NCBI RefSeq assembly: GCF_000003815.2
Contig: NC_049994.1
Coordinates: 12,078,236-12,142,235 of the forward strand
Length of the DNA stretch: 64,000 nt
Source: Branchiostoma floridae
Lineage: Eukaryota > Chordata > Leptocardii > Amphioxiformes > Branchiostomatidae
Reading direction: 5' to 3'
The position numbers and the translations under genes were made by a program. Below, piece after piece: positions 1 through 10,846 of this stretch. Numbering within the stretch: the first letter of the stretch is position 1; each line of letters starts with the position of its first letter. The notes under the pieces are model-generated. The model searched no databases and was not told the origin of the DNA. It saw only the letters and a program-made list of their open reading frames with translations.

Positions 1-1002
1 TTACAGTTGCAACCTCCTAGGAGGAGGGGGTCATTAACCCCAGACAGCAAGAGATTGTGTAAGTACAGACTAACTTTTCCCTCATAGGAGAGAGTATGGA
101 AGCCTCAGGGAGGGTGACACTCTGAAGTGGCTGACCAGGGATTGTTTTCGTCGGGGAATGATTTTCGACTGCGGCCAGATTTCGCGCAAAATCATGAACT
201 AGTGGGGAGTTAGGTAGACCGCATGAAACTACACGTTTCGTAGATATTGTTGCTAAAAGCTCTTATCTGAGGTCTAAAAGAGTGTCACTATTTGGGGACA
301 AAGAACATCCATCGCGTTTCCTATCAAACTGACCGTTTTCATTGCCATAGTCTCAACTCACTGGCGACGTCATTGCTGGACGCTACCTTGCGATTTGAAA
401 TAAAAGTGCAGTTCCTATGAACGTCCTTCACCGAATGGCAACGTTCGAGTGGGTGTTCTTCCTTCTCTAAGCCAGACCATCGTCACTTTACCAACTTGAC
501 AGACAATATAACACAATATAACTGTCTGCGTATAATGATCGGCGTTTAAACTTACTGTAGCTGACCTTTGATTGTGTTTAAATGGATCATTGGCCGCCCT
601 ATCATTTTACGCTACCGACGAAAATGGGGCACCGCTTGTGCATTGTTCCTACTCTGCACGCCAACAGTAGGATTAAGGTGGTCCCCTTCTCGCTATTTGA
701 TATTCTAAAAGGAAGGATTACTAGTATTGTTACAGAACTGTGTTCACTTATTATTCACAGTAAACGCACTACAGGTTACCTTCAGGGGTCATTTGAGGAT
801 ATTCTATGAGGCCTCGTTTGACCTTTCAAGTCCTGATTGCAGGTTTCAATGTAGCTAAGCGCAGAACGGGTAATTATGATGTACTGTGTCGTTTTCAGGT
901 ATTGATTTTATGTAGTTTTCAATCTATCTTAAGATAGGTTCGGAAATAAAAGATGTGCTCAACTCAGCCAACAAGTTAAACATAAAAATTATCTATATTG
1001 CA
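1..1002. other. Probable intron 1 of the left-edge P450; nothing else seen
   Basis: This stretch lies downstream of the first P450 exon on the minus strand, so it should be intron. I see no second P450 exon here. The paralogue at 27 kb has a 3.9 kb first intron, so the next exon is expected outside the window. No tRNA, microsatellite or strong inverted repeat is apparent. Confidence 0.5.
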
Positions 1003-1080
1003 TGTTCATGCCCGTAGTCTAAATGCTTGTTCATGCCCGTAGGCTAAATGCACAAATGACCACAAGTTGTCTAATGGGTG
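1003..1080 (-). repeat. Dispersed repeat 3' end (copy 1)
   Basis: Read on the minus strand this piece matches the plus-strand stretch at about 5130-5216. Both carry the order 'ttagacaac ... ggtcat ... tagcctacgggcatgaacat', then caata. Here the 'gcctacgggcatgaaca' part occurs twice in tandem. It looks like the 3' end of a retroposon lying in the P450 intron. The family is not identified. Confidence 0.55.
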
Positions 1081-1223
1081 AAAAGGAATAAAAACAACTA
1101 AACTTATTATAGCAGTTGCAGCTAACAACAATACATATGTTCTCGGTTGGTAGTTCAAAATGGTAGTTTTGTTTCGGACCTGATACGGTGAGGGGGAACA
1201 GTAAGAAAGTTGAAAAAACATAC

Positions 1224-1572
1224 CTCGTCCCTTGTGGACTAGGTTGAGTAGCCCCATAGGTGGCCTATCCGAGAAAACGTCCGCTTTCTTGACCAGTGCT
1301 TCAGTCATGGCCCGCCGTCCGGTCAGCACGACCACCAGGCTCGGGCCGAGGCGGAGGCTCATGACGTCACCGTAAGTCTTGGAGAGCTCCATCAGGGTTT
1401 TGTACGGGGTCGGCCCGAGCGACGGCAGGACGCCTATCCCGGGGAAGCCCGCGGGCCCCGGCGGAAGGCCAGGGGGGTTGAAGTGCTGCCACAGCAGGTA
1501 GATACTCATGGCGAAAATAGCGCACAGAAGGAGAAAGTTCGCGCCTTCTTCTACCATACTACACTGTACCAT
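1224..1572 (-). CDS. Cytochrome P450, CYP2 clan, first coding exon (gene runs off left edge)
   Basis: Probable microsomal haem-thiolate monooxygenase; only the N-terminal 116 codons are in the window. Seen: an N-terminal hydrophobic anchor (about residues 10-30), the proline hinge PPGLPPGP, then the first beta-sheet region with YGDVMSLRLGP and VFSDRP, typical of CYP1/2/17/21. The exon ends in phase 1 after HKGRG at a GTATGT donor (intron begins at 1223 on the minus strand). The exon 1 end of the P450 at 27 kb has the same position and phase, and 58 of the last 92 residues match by eye. The start Met at 1572 is the longest choice; a Met five codons in is an alternative. Substrate unknown. The I-helix, ExxR and haem-binding exons are not visible, so I cannot say whether the gene is intact. 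Confidence 0.85.
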
Positions 1573-1644
1573 CGTGGCGAAACTACAAGGGACCGACTGT
1601 GCTAGTGCACGGAAATCGCGCGTGTTCGCCGCACGAAAAACAAC

Positions 1645-1660
1645 AGGTCACTGAGGGTCA
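1645..1660 (+). promoter_or_regulatory. DR4-type nuclear-receptor half-site pair upstream of the P450 start
   Basis: AGGTCA and GGGTCA stand in direct repeat with a 4-base spacer (ctga), 73-88 bases upstream of the P450 ATG. DR4 elements are bound by RXR partners such as LXR, TR, CAR and PXR in vertebrates, and such receptors control CYP genes. No TATA box was seen here. Binding is inference; a 16-base match can occur by chance. Confidence 0.3.
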
Positions 1661-2029
1661 CTTTGTCCGTCAGGCTGTTTTCCGGGTTTTGTCGTCCCCT
1701 AATTGTATGTAAATGATATGTAGGCCACACCAAAAGAGTGACATGCATTCTACCGACTGAAATGTGCGTGTGGATAACTTGTCTTTCACACATTAACCAA
1801 TCATATCCAAAGCCCTCTATGATTACATTAGCATGACGCTTACAGAGTTCCGCTGAGTTGACAAGTGAAATTTGATTGACATCCTACCGTAGAAGCTGTA
1901 TTTGCCTTTTGTGGACTGTTCATGCAAATCTTTTACATGTATAACAAAACTTACAGTGCTATAGTATGTCCTACAGGTTTCCAACTCAAACAAAGAGTTT
2001 TAAACGCTGCACAGTAGGAAATATACAAA

Positions 2030-2410
2030 AGAATCATGACGGTCCGTCAAGAACTTCTTAAATTATTCCCTTTCAAAGTCTGACACTATACCAGCCCCTG
2101 CAGTTAAAAAAAGCATCTAGGGGGCCCAAACCTATAACACTTACTCTTGGCCCCAAGAGCTATCTACCACTCAAACTAAAAGAATCATGACCACAGAATG
2201 TCCAGAAGTCGAAATATCAAACCCGGAAGTTCTGCTGCAGTACCGTAACAAGCCGCCAGGAAGCCCAAAATCATATCGTGTCCAGATCTCAATCAAGACC
2301 TACACACATTCCAAATATTAATATAATCCATCCAGGCGTTCTCGAGTTATACTGATCTTCTACAAACACGCAAATGCTATCCAAAATATCATAACCTTCT
2401 TGCGAAGGTT
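2030..2410 (+). repeat. Dispersed repeat R1 (copy 1)
   Basis: Blocks such as 'atgacggtccgtcaag', 'ccctttcaaagtctgac', 'ctagggggccc', 'gagctatctaccact' and 'ccggaagttctgc' recur in the same order at 57462-57800 and in part at 59283-59560. Pieces also occur in the tandem repeat at 23.0-23.6 kb. It is an interspersed repeat without coding capacity; class unknown. Confidence 0.6.
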
Positions 2411-2491
2411 AATACTAGCACAAGATCATTTGTCGCCATTGCTTGTGCAAGAAGAGGTAATGAAGCTTTTTGGAATCTCTTTGTGGATAGT

Positions 2492-2664
2492 TAATCTCCA
2501 AGCAGATCCTACGGTAGCATAAGATAGTATCAAAAGCTTGCAAAGGAGTGAAGCCGGCTTAGGAGTGTGTTTCGCTACATGACAAATGGACACCTCTTGG
2601 CTGACTACACTCCTTGGCCAGTTTAGTACAATCTTACACCATCGTAGGATCTGCTTGGAGATTA
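2492..2664. mobile_element. MITE family M9, copy 1 (9-bp target duplication)
   Basis: A 173-bp non-coding element with TIRs of about 40 bases. The left end begins TAATCTCCAAGCAGATCC and the right end closes GGATCTGCTTGGAGATTA. It is flanked by gtggatagt (2483-2491) and gtgaatagt (2665-2673), a 9-bp target-site duplication with one mismatch. Other copies are at 9168, 26330 and 55834, with a remnant near 57186. Long TIRs with 9-bp duplications suggest a Mutator-like transposase source; that assignment is inference. Confidence 0.85.
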
Positions 2665-2673
2665 GTGAATAGT

Positions 2674-4420
2674 CACACCGCGTGGTTGGACAGGTAGACG
2701 GGTTATTACGCGTCCTTGCTTTCGTGACCGTCTGCTGTTCAGTGAAGGACGCGAGAAGTTACGTAAGTTTAGATTCACAATGCTTATGTAACAGAGTGTT
2801 TTTAAGGGTTAATCCGTCGAAAAGCTTCAGTTGTTCACCCTATTGGCGTGGTAAGTACTAATTTCAAAGGAAACTATTATAGGTTTTGAATACACTGGAT
2901 AAATGGCCGTTGGTGTCATCTTTCTGGGAAAGAGTTTTGCCTTAGGCTGACAAACATTCTTGGGCCTTCTTGTGCACATGTGGTTAACAGTTCGGTATAG
3001 TATAGTCAAGTCAAAACATATATGTGTCTCTTTTTGTGTCTCTTTTTAAGAGTAGAGTACAATCTTTCACTCACTCTGACATTCGCTAACTCACTCACTC
3101 AGTCATTTGTTTATGTATAAATGGTTTTGTCTGTCCCTTGCCTCTTCCCTCATGAACCCAATAAAAAGCGGCCTGCAGGTAGATTTAAGCTTTCATGAAT
3201 AAACCTTTCTTCAGACCAACATATTTACATATCTATCCATCCATTCATTCTTTCCTGCCCTTGTTCCTGAGACAGTTAATTGGCCACGTGGTGGTGACTG
3301 ACGTCACCGTTGGCCCTTCTTTAATGTGAAGGCCGCTTATCACAACTTGGTCACGGGTGTGTCACACTGAATATGTTATTATAGCTTATGTACTCCAACG
3401 TGTAATGTTTGTAAATAACAATGTCTGACATCTTATTAACAACAAGCAGACATTCTGCATGATTTGGGGATCTTGTAAATGAAGCTATGCCATATACATT
3501 ACAGACTAGACCAACAATCTTTCAATCACTGGAATGGGGGTTAGTAACTGCTCACGAAGACCTTTGACACACTACTGACGTCAATGTCACGTGTTAGAAG
3601 TTAGTGGGTCAGGTCAACAGAGGAAGGTCGAAGGGTCGGATGAAAGTACAATCAGCTGAAAGTGCTCTTTTCTAATTCTTTCCTTCTACGCTTTTTAAAG
3701 CAAATTAAAAAGTACATCGGTTCTTCACTCTTTATATATATATATATCCCATCCTTATGACACTTTGAGAAATTTTGCTTACTTTTAAACTTCGAAGTGT
3801 GATATTTGCAGTCAAATGAGAAAGGATCCGTAGATGAAATCCTAGAAGCAACAGATTTGAGCATGCCTATACAACAAGATGGTCCGGGCCTATGCTATAT
3901 TGCAAGCAGGTATGAGAAAATTTTAATCAATTGACAACACAGAATTGAGTGATAAATGATTTTGTATTCAATATATACTTTCCTCTTTCTTACTAAAGAT
4001 TTTAAATACCTTTAGTGTCTTGAGAAAACACTTATACTGGGTGTAAGTGCCTTTCGAATTTGACTTTGACGTCATAGTTCTCACTCAATACTTCAAGAAC
4101 GTGGATCCAGATGTTGGATGAGAAAAAACAAGAGAGGGTCAGGTTTTAACTACTAATCCATGTATTATATGAACAGAAAGGGTCAATGACTTATTCTTTG
4201 CCCAGGACCTAGGTGAAACTGTAAGTACGGGAAACATTCAAATTAAGAGGTTTGCTGACGTCACAACTGCCATTCAGAATTAAAGGAAAGTGATTTCAAG
4301 TATGGAATGACGTCAGAGAAATGGGGTTTCATGTTTTAAAAGGTGTACTGCGAAACTCTTTGAAGGAATTGATAATTTCTTTAAGTGTTTGAAGGAGAGG
4401 AGACGAAATGATGAAATCGT
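2674..4420. other. Intergenic, no gene recognised
   Basis: AT-rich sequence without a convincing exon. It holds short simple stretches such as a (TA)n run near 3735, a TTTTTGTGTC duplication near 3030 and several TGACGTCA-like words. The short ORFs show no family signature or coding bias. Confidence 0.5.
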
Positions 4421-4424
4421 GGCG

Positions 4425-4700
4425 TCGGGCGTGGCGTAACTGGTAGAGCTTCGGCTCGGAATTTATAGGTCCTGAGTTCGATCCCACCGTGCCCCCGACG
4501 TTGTGCCCTTGGGAAAGGAACTTTACACGACCTTCCTCACTTCACCCAGGTCTAAAAATGAGTACCTGACTTCGGTCTTTGAGGTAAAAGACTACATTTA
4601 CCTTCTGTCGTACTGTGTATGTGGCACTGTTAATATAAGTTACAAAACTAGTGTGCAGTGCGACATTGTCCTCGTTTGTCCAAAAGCAAACAGAAAATGA
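4425..4700 (+). mobile_element. tRNA-derived SINE (family A)
   Basis: The head is tRNA-like: a GTCGGG..CCCGAC end pair, an A-box-like tggcgtaactgg and a perfect B box GAGTTCGATCC. It is followed by 'ttgtgcccttgggaaagg', 'cacgaccttcctcac', 'cccaggt' and 'gagtacctgactt'. This body is shared with pieces at 5325, 21640 and 39815 (plus) and 50290 (minus). The downstream body shows it is a SINE and not a tRNA gene. Confidence 0.75.
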
Positions 4701-4743
4701 TGATGAAATCCGTGTGCGGGCTGACGGGTTTATTGTAACTGAG

Positions 4744-4965
4744 GAAAAGGGCGGTGATTTGACCAGTCCAGTCGAGTCCCGTAGCCGGTGGCCGTATGGG
4801 CAGTCAGACTGTTCACAAGGTCTTTCCACTTCTGACAGTCTTCGGCCAGTCCAGTCAGCTGGGGTGACGTCTTTTCTGTCCAGTCCTTCACATCGTTACT
4901 CCATGCTCGGCAGGGCGACCCCTCGGCCGCACTCCTACTGATTTTCCTTGTAGGATTGTGTGTGC
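4744..4965 (-). pseudogene. LINE fragment: C-terminal end of a reverse-transcriptase ORF
   Basis: On the minus strand the translation contains WSNDVKDWTEKT, then GLAEDCQKWKDLV. This resembles the end of many non-LTR retrotransposon polyproteins, where a 'D(I/V)xxWT...AxDRxxW' segment follows a Gly-Arg-Pro-rich stretch. The Gly-Arg-Pro part is in a different frame, so there is at least one frameshift. No RT catalytic domain is nearby, so this is a dead 5'-truncated copy. Recognition is from memory of the family. Confidence 0.5.
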
Positions 4966-5129
4966 CAAGGTGCAAAATTGAGGAAAGGTGCACGTGTTAC
5001 GTTATCTGCTTTATTCAATAGTATACAGCCATTTTGTTGCATTTTCATTATAGTATTATGATGTTTTCTTATAGAAGTATATGATGTTTTAGATCACTAT
5101 CCATTAGTCTAGTTTAAAATCACTGTATA

Positions 5130-5216
5130 AGTAAAAATATTTTCCCCTTTTTATTCATTAGACAACATTTGGTCATCTGTGTATTTAGCCTACGGGCATG
5201 AACATACAATAAAGAT
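5130..5216 (+). repeat. Dispersed repeat 3' end (copy 2)
   Basis: Plus-strand counterpart of the repeat at 1003-1080, ending 'tagcctacgggcatgaac' then atacaataaag. A 3' end with AATAAA suggests a retroposon tail. Confidence 0.55.
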
Positions 5217-5324
5217 GATTGATATCATTTTAAGGATCTCTACTTTGATTATGACACTTTTCTTATTTACACAAATGTCATCGAATGCTCAAATGCCTAG
5301 GCGCGTGGACTTTTGGCGTTCCTG

Positions 5325-5460
5325 GCTAGGAAAGGCACTTCACACGACTTTCCTCGCCCCAACACACTGCCACTGGGGCCTCATCATGGGACCTTTACCC
5401 TTGTATCTGCATCTGTATCTATATAGCCGGTATAACCTCCCTTCGGCGTAACACACCAGC
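5325..5460 (+). repeat. SINE-A body fragment
   Basis: Contains 'ctaggaaaggcacttcac' then acgactttcctc, matching the segment after the tRNA-like head of the SINE at 4425. The head is missing and the remainder has diverged. Confidence 0.5.
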
Positions 5461-7465
5461 TTCGCAGGCACGCGGTGCGGCAGCAGCTTGTTATATTACA
5501 TTGAACGATCAATTGTGTTATTGCTTCATCCCACGAGAATGAACTACATGGTGCTTTTGGTCTGTCTGTGAATTCTGTCTGTGTACGATTCCGAATGAAC
5601 GCAATACAACATGACCATATCCTATAACTGCTTTATTTTGCCTGTGGGGCTGGAACGTTGTTGCTAAACTGTGTGGGCAAGGAGGTCGAGTCTACCATCT
5701 CTGATTGTTATAATTATTATCACTTAACATAAAACAAACCACGTGTGAATCACATACTTGAGGATAGCCAAGGTCATTGTACGGTAAAGACATATTGGGC
5801 ACGACTTGAATCAGCAGCATAATTTTGGCAGAGACGTTCAGATTATTAGTATTTACGTCTCTGTAACCAAGTGTTTCATTTATTCGACATTAGCACACAT
5901 GGAAGAGATGAACCTAGAACTAGTTGTTTGGTGCCCTGAGGGTGACCGCTGCTAGGTCATGGCCTTCTGTTCTGGGAATGATCAAGTTCAAAATCAGTAG
6001 CAGCTTTGCTGACATCACAAAACTCCGGATGGCCAAGGTCATACAAAATGACGTCATTGCAGCAGGTCTTGCGCAAAGGTCTGTGTACAGACGCGTTTAT
6101 CTCCAAGCAGATGTTGGGATGTGTGAGATCGCAATGTTTTCTGACTGTCTGCCTTCGCCGTGAGTTTGAGTGTGAGGCTGCAACTTTAAGTAAGAAAGGC
6201 CAAGAAGTCAGAAAACGTTACGATTTCCACACCAATGTCTGATTGGCGATTACAGACCTATAACGTGGCCAAAGAAATATGGAACTTCTATTCATCAAAT
6301 GAGTGACTAAACACATGTTAAAGATATCCCCCTATTTCATATAAGACATACCGTAGAAAAAAATCATATTCCTAATGCCACTAGACAACCTTCAATCGTA
6401 AAACTATCTGTTCTTTTATCTCTGCTATAACTGAAAAGCGAGAACTTGAATCTATCTAGTGATAGTTAGTTTTATTTTGTATCGGTTACCTACATCTCAT
6501 GATCTGTTCAACATCTTTTGTTGTGGCCTTTATTTAGCCCAGTGTGAAAAAATATGCAATAAAGGTCTTTATTTATGATCATTCAATGACAAAAATGAAT
6601 ATGGGTGTTACTCTGACAACGAGTAGAAACTGACAAGATTATCAAGGTTCGCATAAGATCGCGTTGACAGAAACGTGGGCACCAGCCTGAAAAAAATGTG
6701 AACTGTTGAACTTTCAAAAATGATTGCTACATTCTCTCATGGAGTTTTGAGACCAGATAGCCACCAGATGTCTGTCTTCTTTGAAGGAGAATCACGTTCT
6801 TGGCAAGAGATTTTAAAGTTTGGAAGAAACGTATGCACTTGTAATTGTATCCGCAGGCGCAATACCATAAGTATTAATCACTCTGAATCAAGCCCTGCAT
6901 GGCAGGAGACGCCCCCCCCCCCCCCCCACACACACACACACGTCGTGTGATCATTAGAGACTTATAAAATGAGGCTGAATTCCGCTTCAACATGGAATAC
7001 TGCTCAATTCCAAACAGTTAGATCATTACATCTCAACTATCAGTTGGGGGTGCTCAAGATCGTGAACGTGAAAACCGTCGGAGAAAAGCCTTTGCACTCG
7101 ACCTTGAGATGAAAACAATCGTGCTAATCATTACCGTCCATCTGAATTCTTCTCAGAAAAGGCGGTTCGTCTGGAAAACTTGAAGGGCTGACCTTTGACA
7201 CTTGTGACCTTGGGCGCCAAGTTGACGTCATTTCGCAGAACCAAAACAGATGTTCGCAAAGTGCACATAAACAGTAACATGCCAGAACTTGGCCTGAAGG
7301 CGACCCAGACTTTCTCATCTGCCAGACTTTCTGGCGGCGAGAACTTGAGGACACTGAACTTAAACTGCGGGGAATGTTTGATTCAGTAAGGCGCGGTCTA
7401 CAACCCTACCTCCCCACTAAGTTTATGAGCTCAAATTACATCCTTGTTGGTGTTTTGGTTATCTC
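5461..7465. other. Intergenic, no gene recognised
   Basis: No supported exon. Near 6100-6114 the word 'atctccaagcagat' equals the tip of the M9 TIR and may be a relic. At 6911-6940 a C-run passes directly into (CA)n. Small ORFs lack family features. Confidence 0.5.
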
Positions 7466-7700
7466 CATGAAAAATTAAGATATTGTTTTGGGTGTGGCTG
7501 TGTGTTTGTGTTTCCCTATTTTTGTAGTCAGAGTAACTCAAGAAGCTCTGGATGGATCATAATCATATATATATTTGGTATGTAGGTAGTGTTGGTAAGA
7601 ATTTAGGCCACCTGGTATGTGACCTTGGTACTGCAGCACAGCTTCCTTTTCTTGTATCTTTTGGTTTGGACGTGCTATGGTCTTGATTTTTGCTCTTTTC
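7466..7700 (+). repeat. Dispersed repeat R2 (copy 1)
   Basis: Shares with 17865-18160 the order 'ctgtgtgtttgtgtttcc', 'ttttgtagt', 'taactcaag', 'ctctggatggat', 'atatttgg' and 'gacgtgccatgg/gacgtgctatgg'. Interspersed non-coding repeat, class unknown. Part of it recurs in reverse orientation near 57735-57800. Confidence 0.6.
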
Positions 7701-8838
7701 GAGACAATGGACAGTGGATCACGTGCCGTTCAGTTACGTGTTTGTTGGATAGGCGGGAACAGCCGGAACTCGAAACTCTAGCTCTAGATGAAAATCCACC
7801 AAACAACATCGATTTCAACAAGCATGTCGGTAGTACTTGTTAGAGATGGGAGTACATTTAGGTCCGTGTGCTCAAGGTCAAGTTTTTTAAGCATCACGTA
7901 TTCCCTCTAGGTTCCCCCGTAGGGCACAGAAGTGCTAAGGAGCTCAAATTGTCCTTGATGTTTTTGTTTTCAGTAAGACAATAAAGTTGGGTGAAGTTGA
8001 ACATAAAGATAAAGAATTAAGCAAAGTAAAGAAGTGTGTTTGTCTAATCTTAACAAAGAAATATACTTTGTCACTTCATCGGCTATATTCTGATTTGTAT
8101 ATTCTATTTCATACAAAAACATAACCATCTCTTCTCGACGAAGGAACCAGCAAAATCATTCTGAATGATATCTGGAACAAGTTAACCTCACTTAAGAGCT
8201 TATTTTGCCCTGGCTTGAGTTTACGTTTATTCAGATTAACAACTAGCTTAACAATATACATTGTCAAGTACATTGCAGCTTCAGTATATGCACAGATTAA
8301 TTGTACTCAATACTGTAAATCTTTAAACTTTCACTGTGGAGTGCTAAGAAGAACTAGTATTTCTATACAATGTGTGAAGGTCCATCATGTTAACTTGAAG
8401 GGGTATCGTCTCTTACAATTACTATACAAACACTGTAAAAACGTTTTGTTAAAAGAGTTTCGTCATTGCTCTTCAAACAAAAGCCTTGCTCACAGGCCAA
8501 ACACAAGGTCAAGGATGACATGGTCTTTCGACTTTTCGACAGGTCACGACTACATCACTTGAACGTTTTTTTTAGACGGTTGATGTTTGAAAGGCATTGA
8601 TCGATCCATGATTGGTTCAGCCGTAACGGTTATGTGTTCGTTCTAGCGGTCATGTTCCTCAGAGCCGTAGCCTTCCAATCATTTGTCCATTTAACCATTT
8701 GTTTTGTGGAAGGCTGGCCCTTTTGTTTCTTAGAGTTATGAAGTCGGACCAGTCTTTTTTCAACATTAATTGTGAAGGTGAAATATTTTGAAATATGATA
8801 TGCATCTATATGTTTTCCATCATAGGTACTTGATTCAA

Positions 8839-8854
8839 TGACGTCATGACGTCA
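8839..8854 (+). promoter_or_regulatory. Two abutting CRE octamers
   Basis: TGACGTCA occurs twice with no spacer. This is the consensus for CREB/ATF dimers. No TATA box or gene lies close by, and the octamer is frequent across this window, so a regulatory role is unproven. Confidence 0.25.
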
Positions 8855-9059
8855 ATAATTGTCATGTTTGCATTGTTGGAAGTCGAATGTTTGCTTTGTT
8901 AGATTTACGTTGAACAGCTGTATAGTTTGATATATAACTTTTTCGTGGTTCACTAAACAACAACCATAATTTTCCATGCACACTTTGTTTGCTCAGGTGT
9001 GGTTATTAATATCTTTCCATCTTAATTGTGTGTTTGTTAAAAGTCGACGTGCCTTCAAA

Positions 9060-9160
9060 CACCTTTCGGTGTACCTATCTCCGTCTCTGTAGCACTTAGG
9101 CCACACAGTTGTACAGACACTACATCGGGGACTAGTCTACTGGCAGAGGCATGTGTTTGT
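9060..9160 (-). repeat. SINE-B body fragment
   Basis: Matches the body of the elements at 27727 and 30226: 'cccatctccgtttctgtggccct' in those copies corresponds here to 'cctatctccgtctctgtagc', followed by 'ggccacacagttgtac' and 'gggactagtctactgg'. The tRNA-like head is absent, and the M9 element at 9168 follows at once. Confidence 0.55.
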
Positions 9161-9167
9161 GTTTAAC

Positions 9168-9341
9168 TGATCTCCAAGCAGACATACGATGGTATAAAAT
9201 AATACCAAACTGGCCAAGGAGTGTAGTCAGCCAAAAGATGGACATTTCCCGGTGATAGCCAAACACACTCTTAGGCCGGCTTCACTCCCCTGGCAGCTTT
9301 TGATACTATCTTATGCTACCGTAGGATCTGCTTGGAGATTA
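9168..9341. mobile_element. MITE family M9, copy 2
   Basis: 174 bp. The left TIR TGATCTCCAAGCAGA is diverged, while the right TIR is near consensus (ctaccgtaggatctgcttgg, then agatta). Perfect 9-bp target duplication gtgtttaac at 9159-9167 and 9342-9350. Non-coding interior. Confidence 0.85.
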
Positions 9342-9754
9342 GTGTTTAACTGCCTCACACTCTCAAGTAAGTGCTGAGTGCAGAGTGAGACACAGTATGT
9401 GCCATTTTCACCTTTACTGGAAGGTTATGTTTTCGCTAGCGTTTTTGTGTGCATGCGTACTTGCCTAGACAGTGGTGGCCTCAAATGCCCTCCGTGTGTG
9501 CTCCAAGACCTGTTTAGTACCTGTCCCTGTAGCTTTGTTGACAGGTATTTGATTACATGTGTTTTCCGACCTTGGTACAGGAGAGGGGGTAAATAAAGCT
9601 ATCTTCAGGTTGAGTGACCTCAAGCAGACCAGAGCGGTGCAATGGCAAACATCTTCGGGGATTTATCTGTGTTAAGTTGTTTGTTTCCAAGCAAAAATTG
9701 ACCTACTTTTTTTTCATGCCCCACTGAATAGCACCTACATAAAGCTAAAGCAAA

Positions 9755-10055
9755 GGGCACAACCCGTCGTACGTGCAAATACGTGCTGTCTACGCGCCAA
9801 AACGTGGGCAATCTTTTGGGGTTGGAATGTGTAAAGTACGGCCTCCTTACGAACTCGTAGGGAATCCGACGGATTTTGAAGCACGCAGACACGCCGTAGA
9901 ACTTTACGTGTAGGCAAAACTTTGTGTGCCATCGGATTCGCCCCCCGTACGTGCCAGTGCGGGCGACGCGCCTGCCCTGTACCGCCTGAACGTTTTGCAG
10001 AAATACGTGGCGGGCGTGGCCGCCCCAAAAAACGAAGGTACGGCGGGTTGTACCC
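9755..10055. mobile_element. CpG-rich TIR element, about 300 bp
   Basis: The left end GGGCACAACCCGTCGTACGT is the near-perfect inverse of the right end ACGGCGGGTTGTACCC, preceded by aaggt. The interior is unusually rich in ACGT/ACGTG words for this AT-rich neighbourhood. The 165-codon open frame on the minus strand across it shows no recognisable family. Target duplication not clear. Confidence 0.6.
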
Positions 10056-10090
10056 TTGGCTTAAGGTGACCGTCATATATGTTTTCGGTA

Positions 10091-10260
10091 GTGTTACTTG
10101 GATAATGAATGAATGAACTCTATTGCTTGGCATCTGTACACGGTACAATGTATGGCAGCAACTATTACACAGTACAAAAGTACTGAGTACAAAACAAAGG
10201 TATAGGGTAAAACTTAACTTCCCAATTACCATTAGAATAAGGGCTGATATAACATACGTT
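10091..10260 (-). repeat. Retroposon 3' tail with (ATTC)n, minus strand
   Basis: On the plus strand a tgaatgaatgaa run is followed by 'ctctattgcttggcatctgt'. Read on the minus strand this is a retroposon 3' end finishing in (ATTC)n. Similar tails lie at 11395-11480 and 21767-21900. Confidence 0.45.
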
Positions 10261-10781
10261 TTGATATGTGTGTCTGTGGCTGTGATTATAGTTTAATCAC
10301 ATAAACCGAGAAGCTATATACTTTGAACCCTCTAAAGTCTTTCTTTAGAACAGTTACTAAGTAGGTTCCTTTTTGCTCTGACCTTTTAAAAAAAATATTT
10401 GATATTCTCTTATATCTAACTTATATCATAACTATGACAGTTCTTCTATGTAGCAACATGAAGTTATTTAATAGCAGCGTGCAACGAATTCCTTTTAATA
10501 AAAGCCCCCCCTCCCACGGATCATTCAGTAACTATTGTGACATTTGTTACCTACGATACGGGGATTTCTCGATCACTTGGTTCGTAATGCGTGAGATTCG
10601 GAACACAAAGTGTTACAGAAGAAAGGCGCTTTGTAGCCACACCTTGCCTATCGAACAAAAGACTGTATCCATGCCTACGGAAAATGTTACTGTTACCATG
10701 TTCAGGAAGGTATTATTGTTTGGAACAGAGCGTTGGAAACTACATGAAGTACAGTGAAGCTCTTTAATTTACATTTAAGCG

Positions 10782-10846
10782 ATACCCATGATTACAACCC
10801 TTGCGTCATTGTACTACCATGACGCAAGCGTTTTAATCATGGGTAT
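10782..10846. repeat. 28-bp-arm inverted repeat (hairpin)
   Basis: The arms ATACCCATGATTACAACCC.. (10782-10809) and its inverse (10819-10846) differ at two positions only and enclose a 9-base loop. It could be a tiny TIR element relic or a stem-loop RNA. The flanks give no clear target duplication. Confidence 0.6.

Noticed and set aside
4425-4500. tRNA gene on the plus strand
   Set aside because: A and B boxes are present, but the sequence continues into a SINE body shared with several other places.
9735-10232. 165-codon minus-strand ORF
   Set aside because: It spans a TIR element and its flanks, with no recognisable domain.
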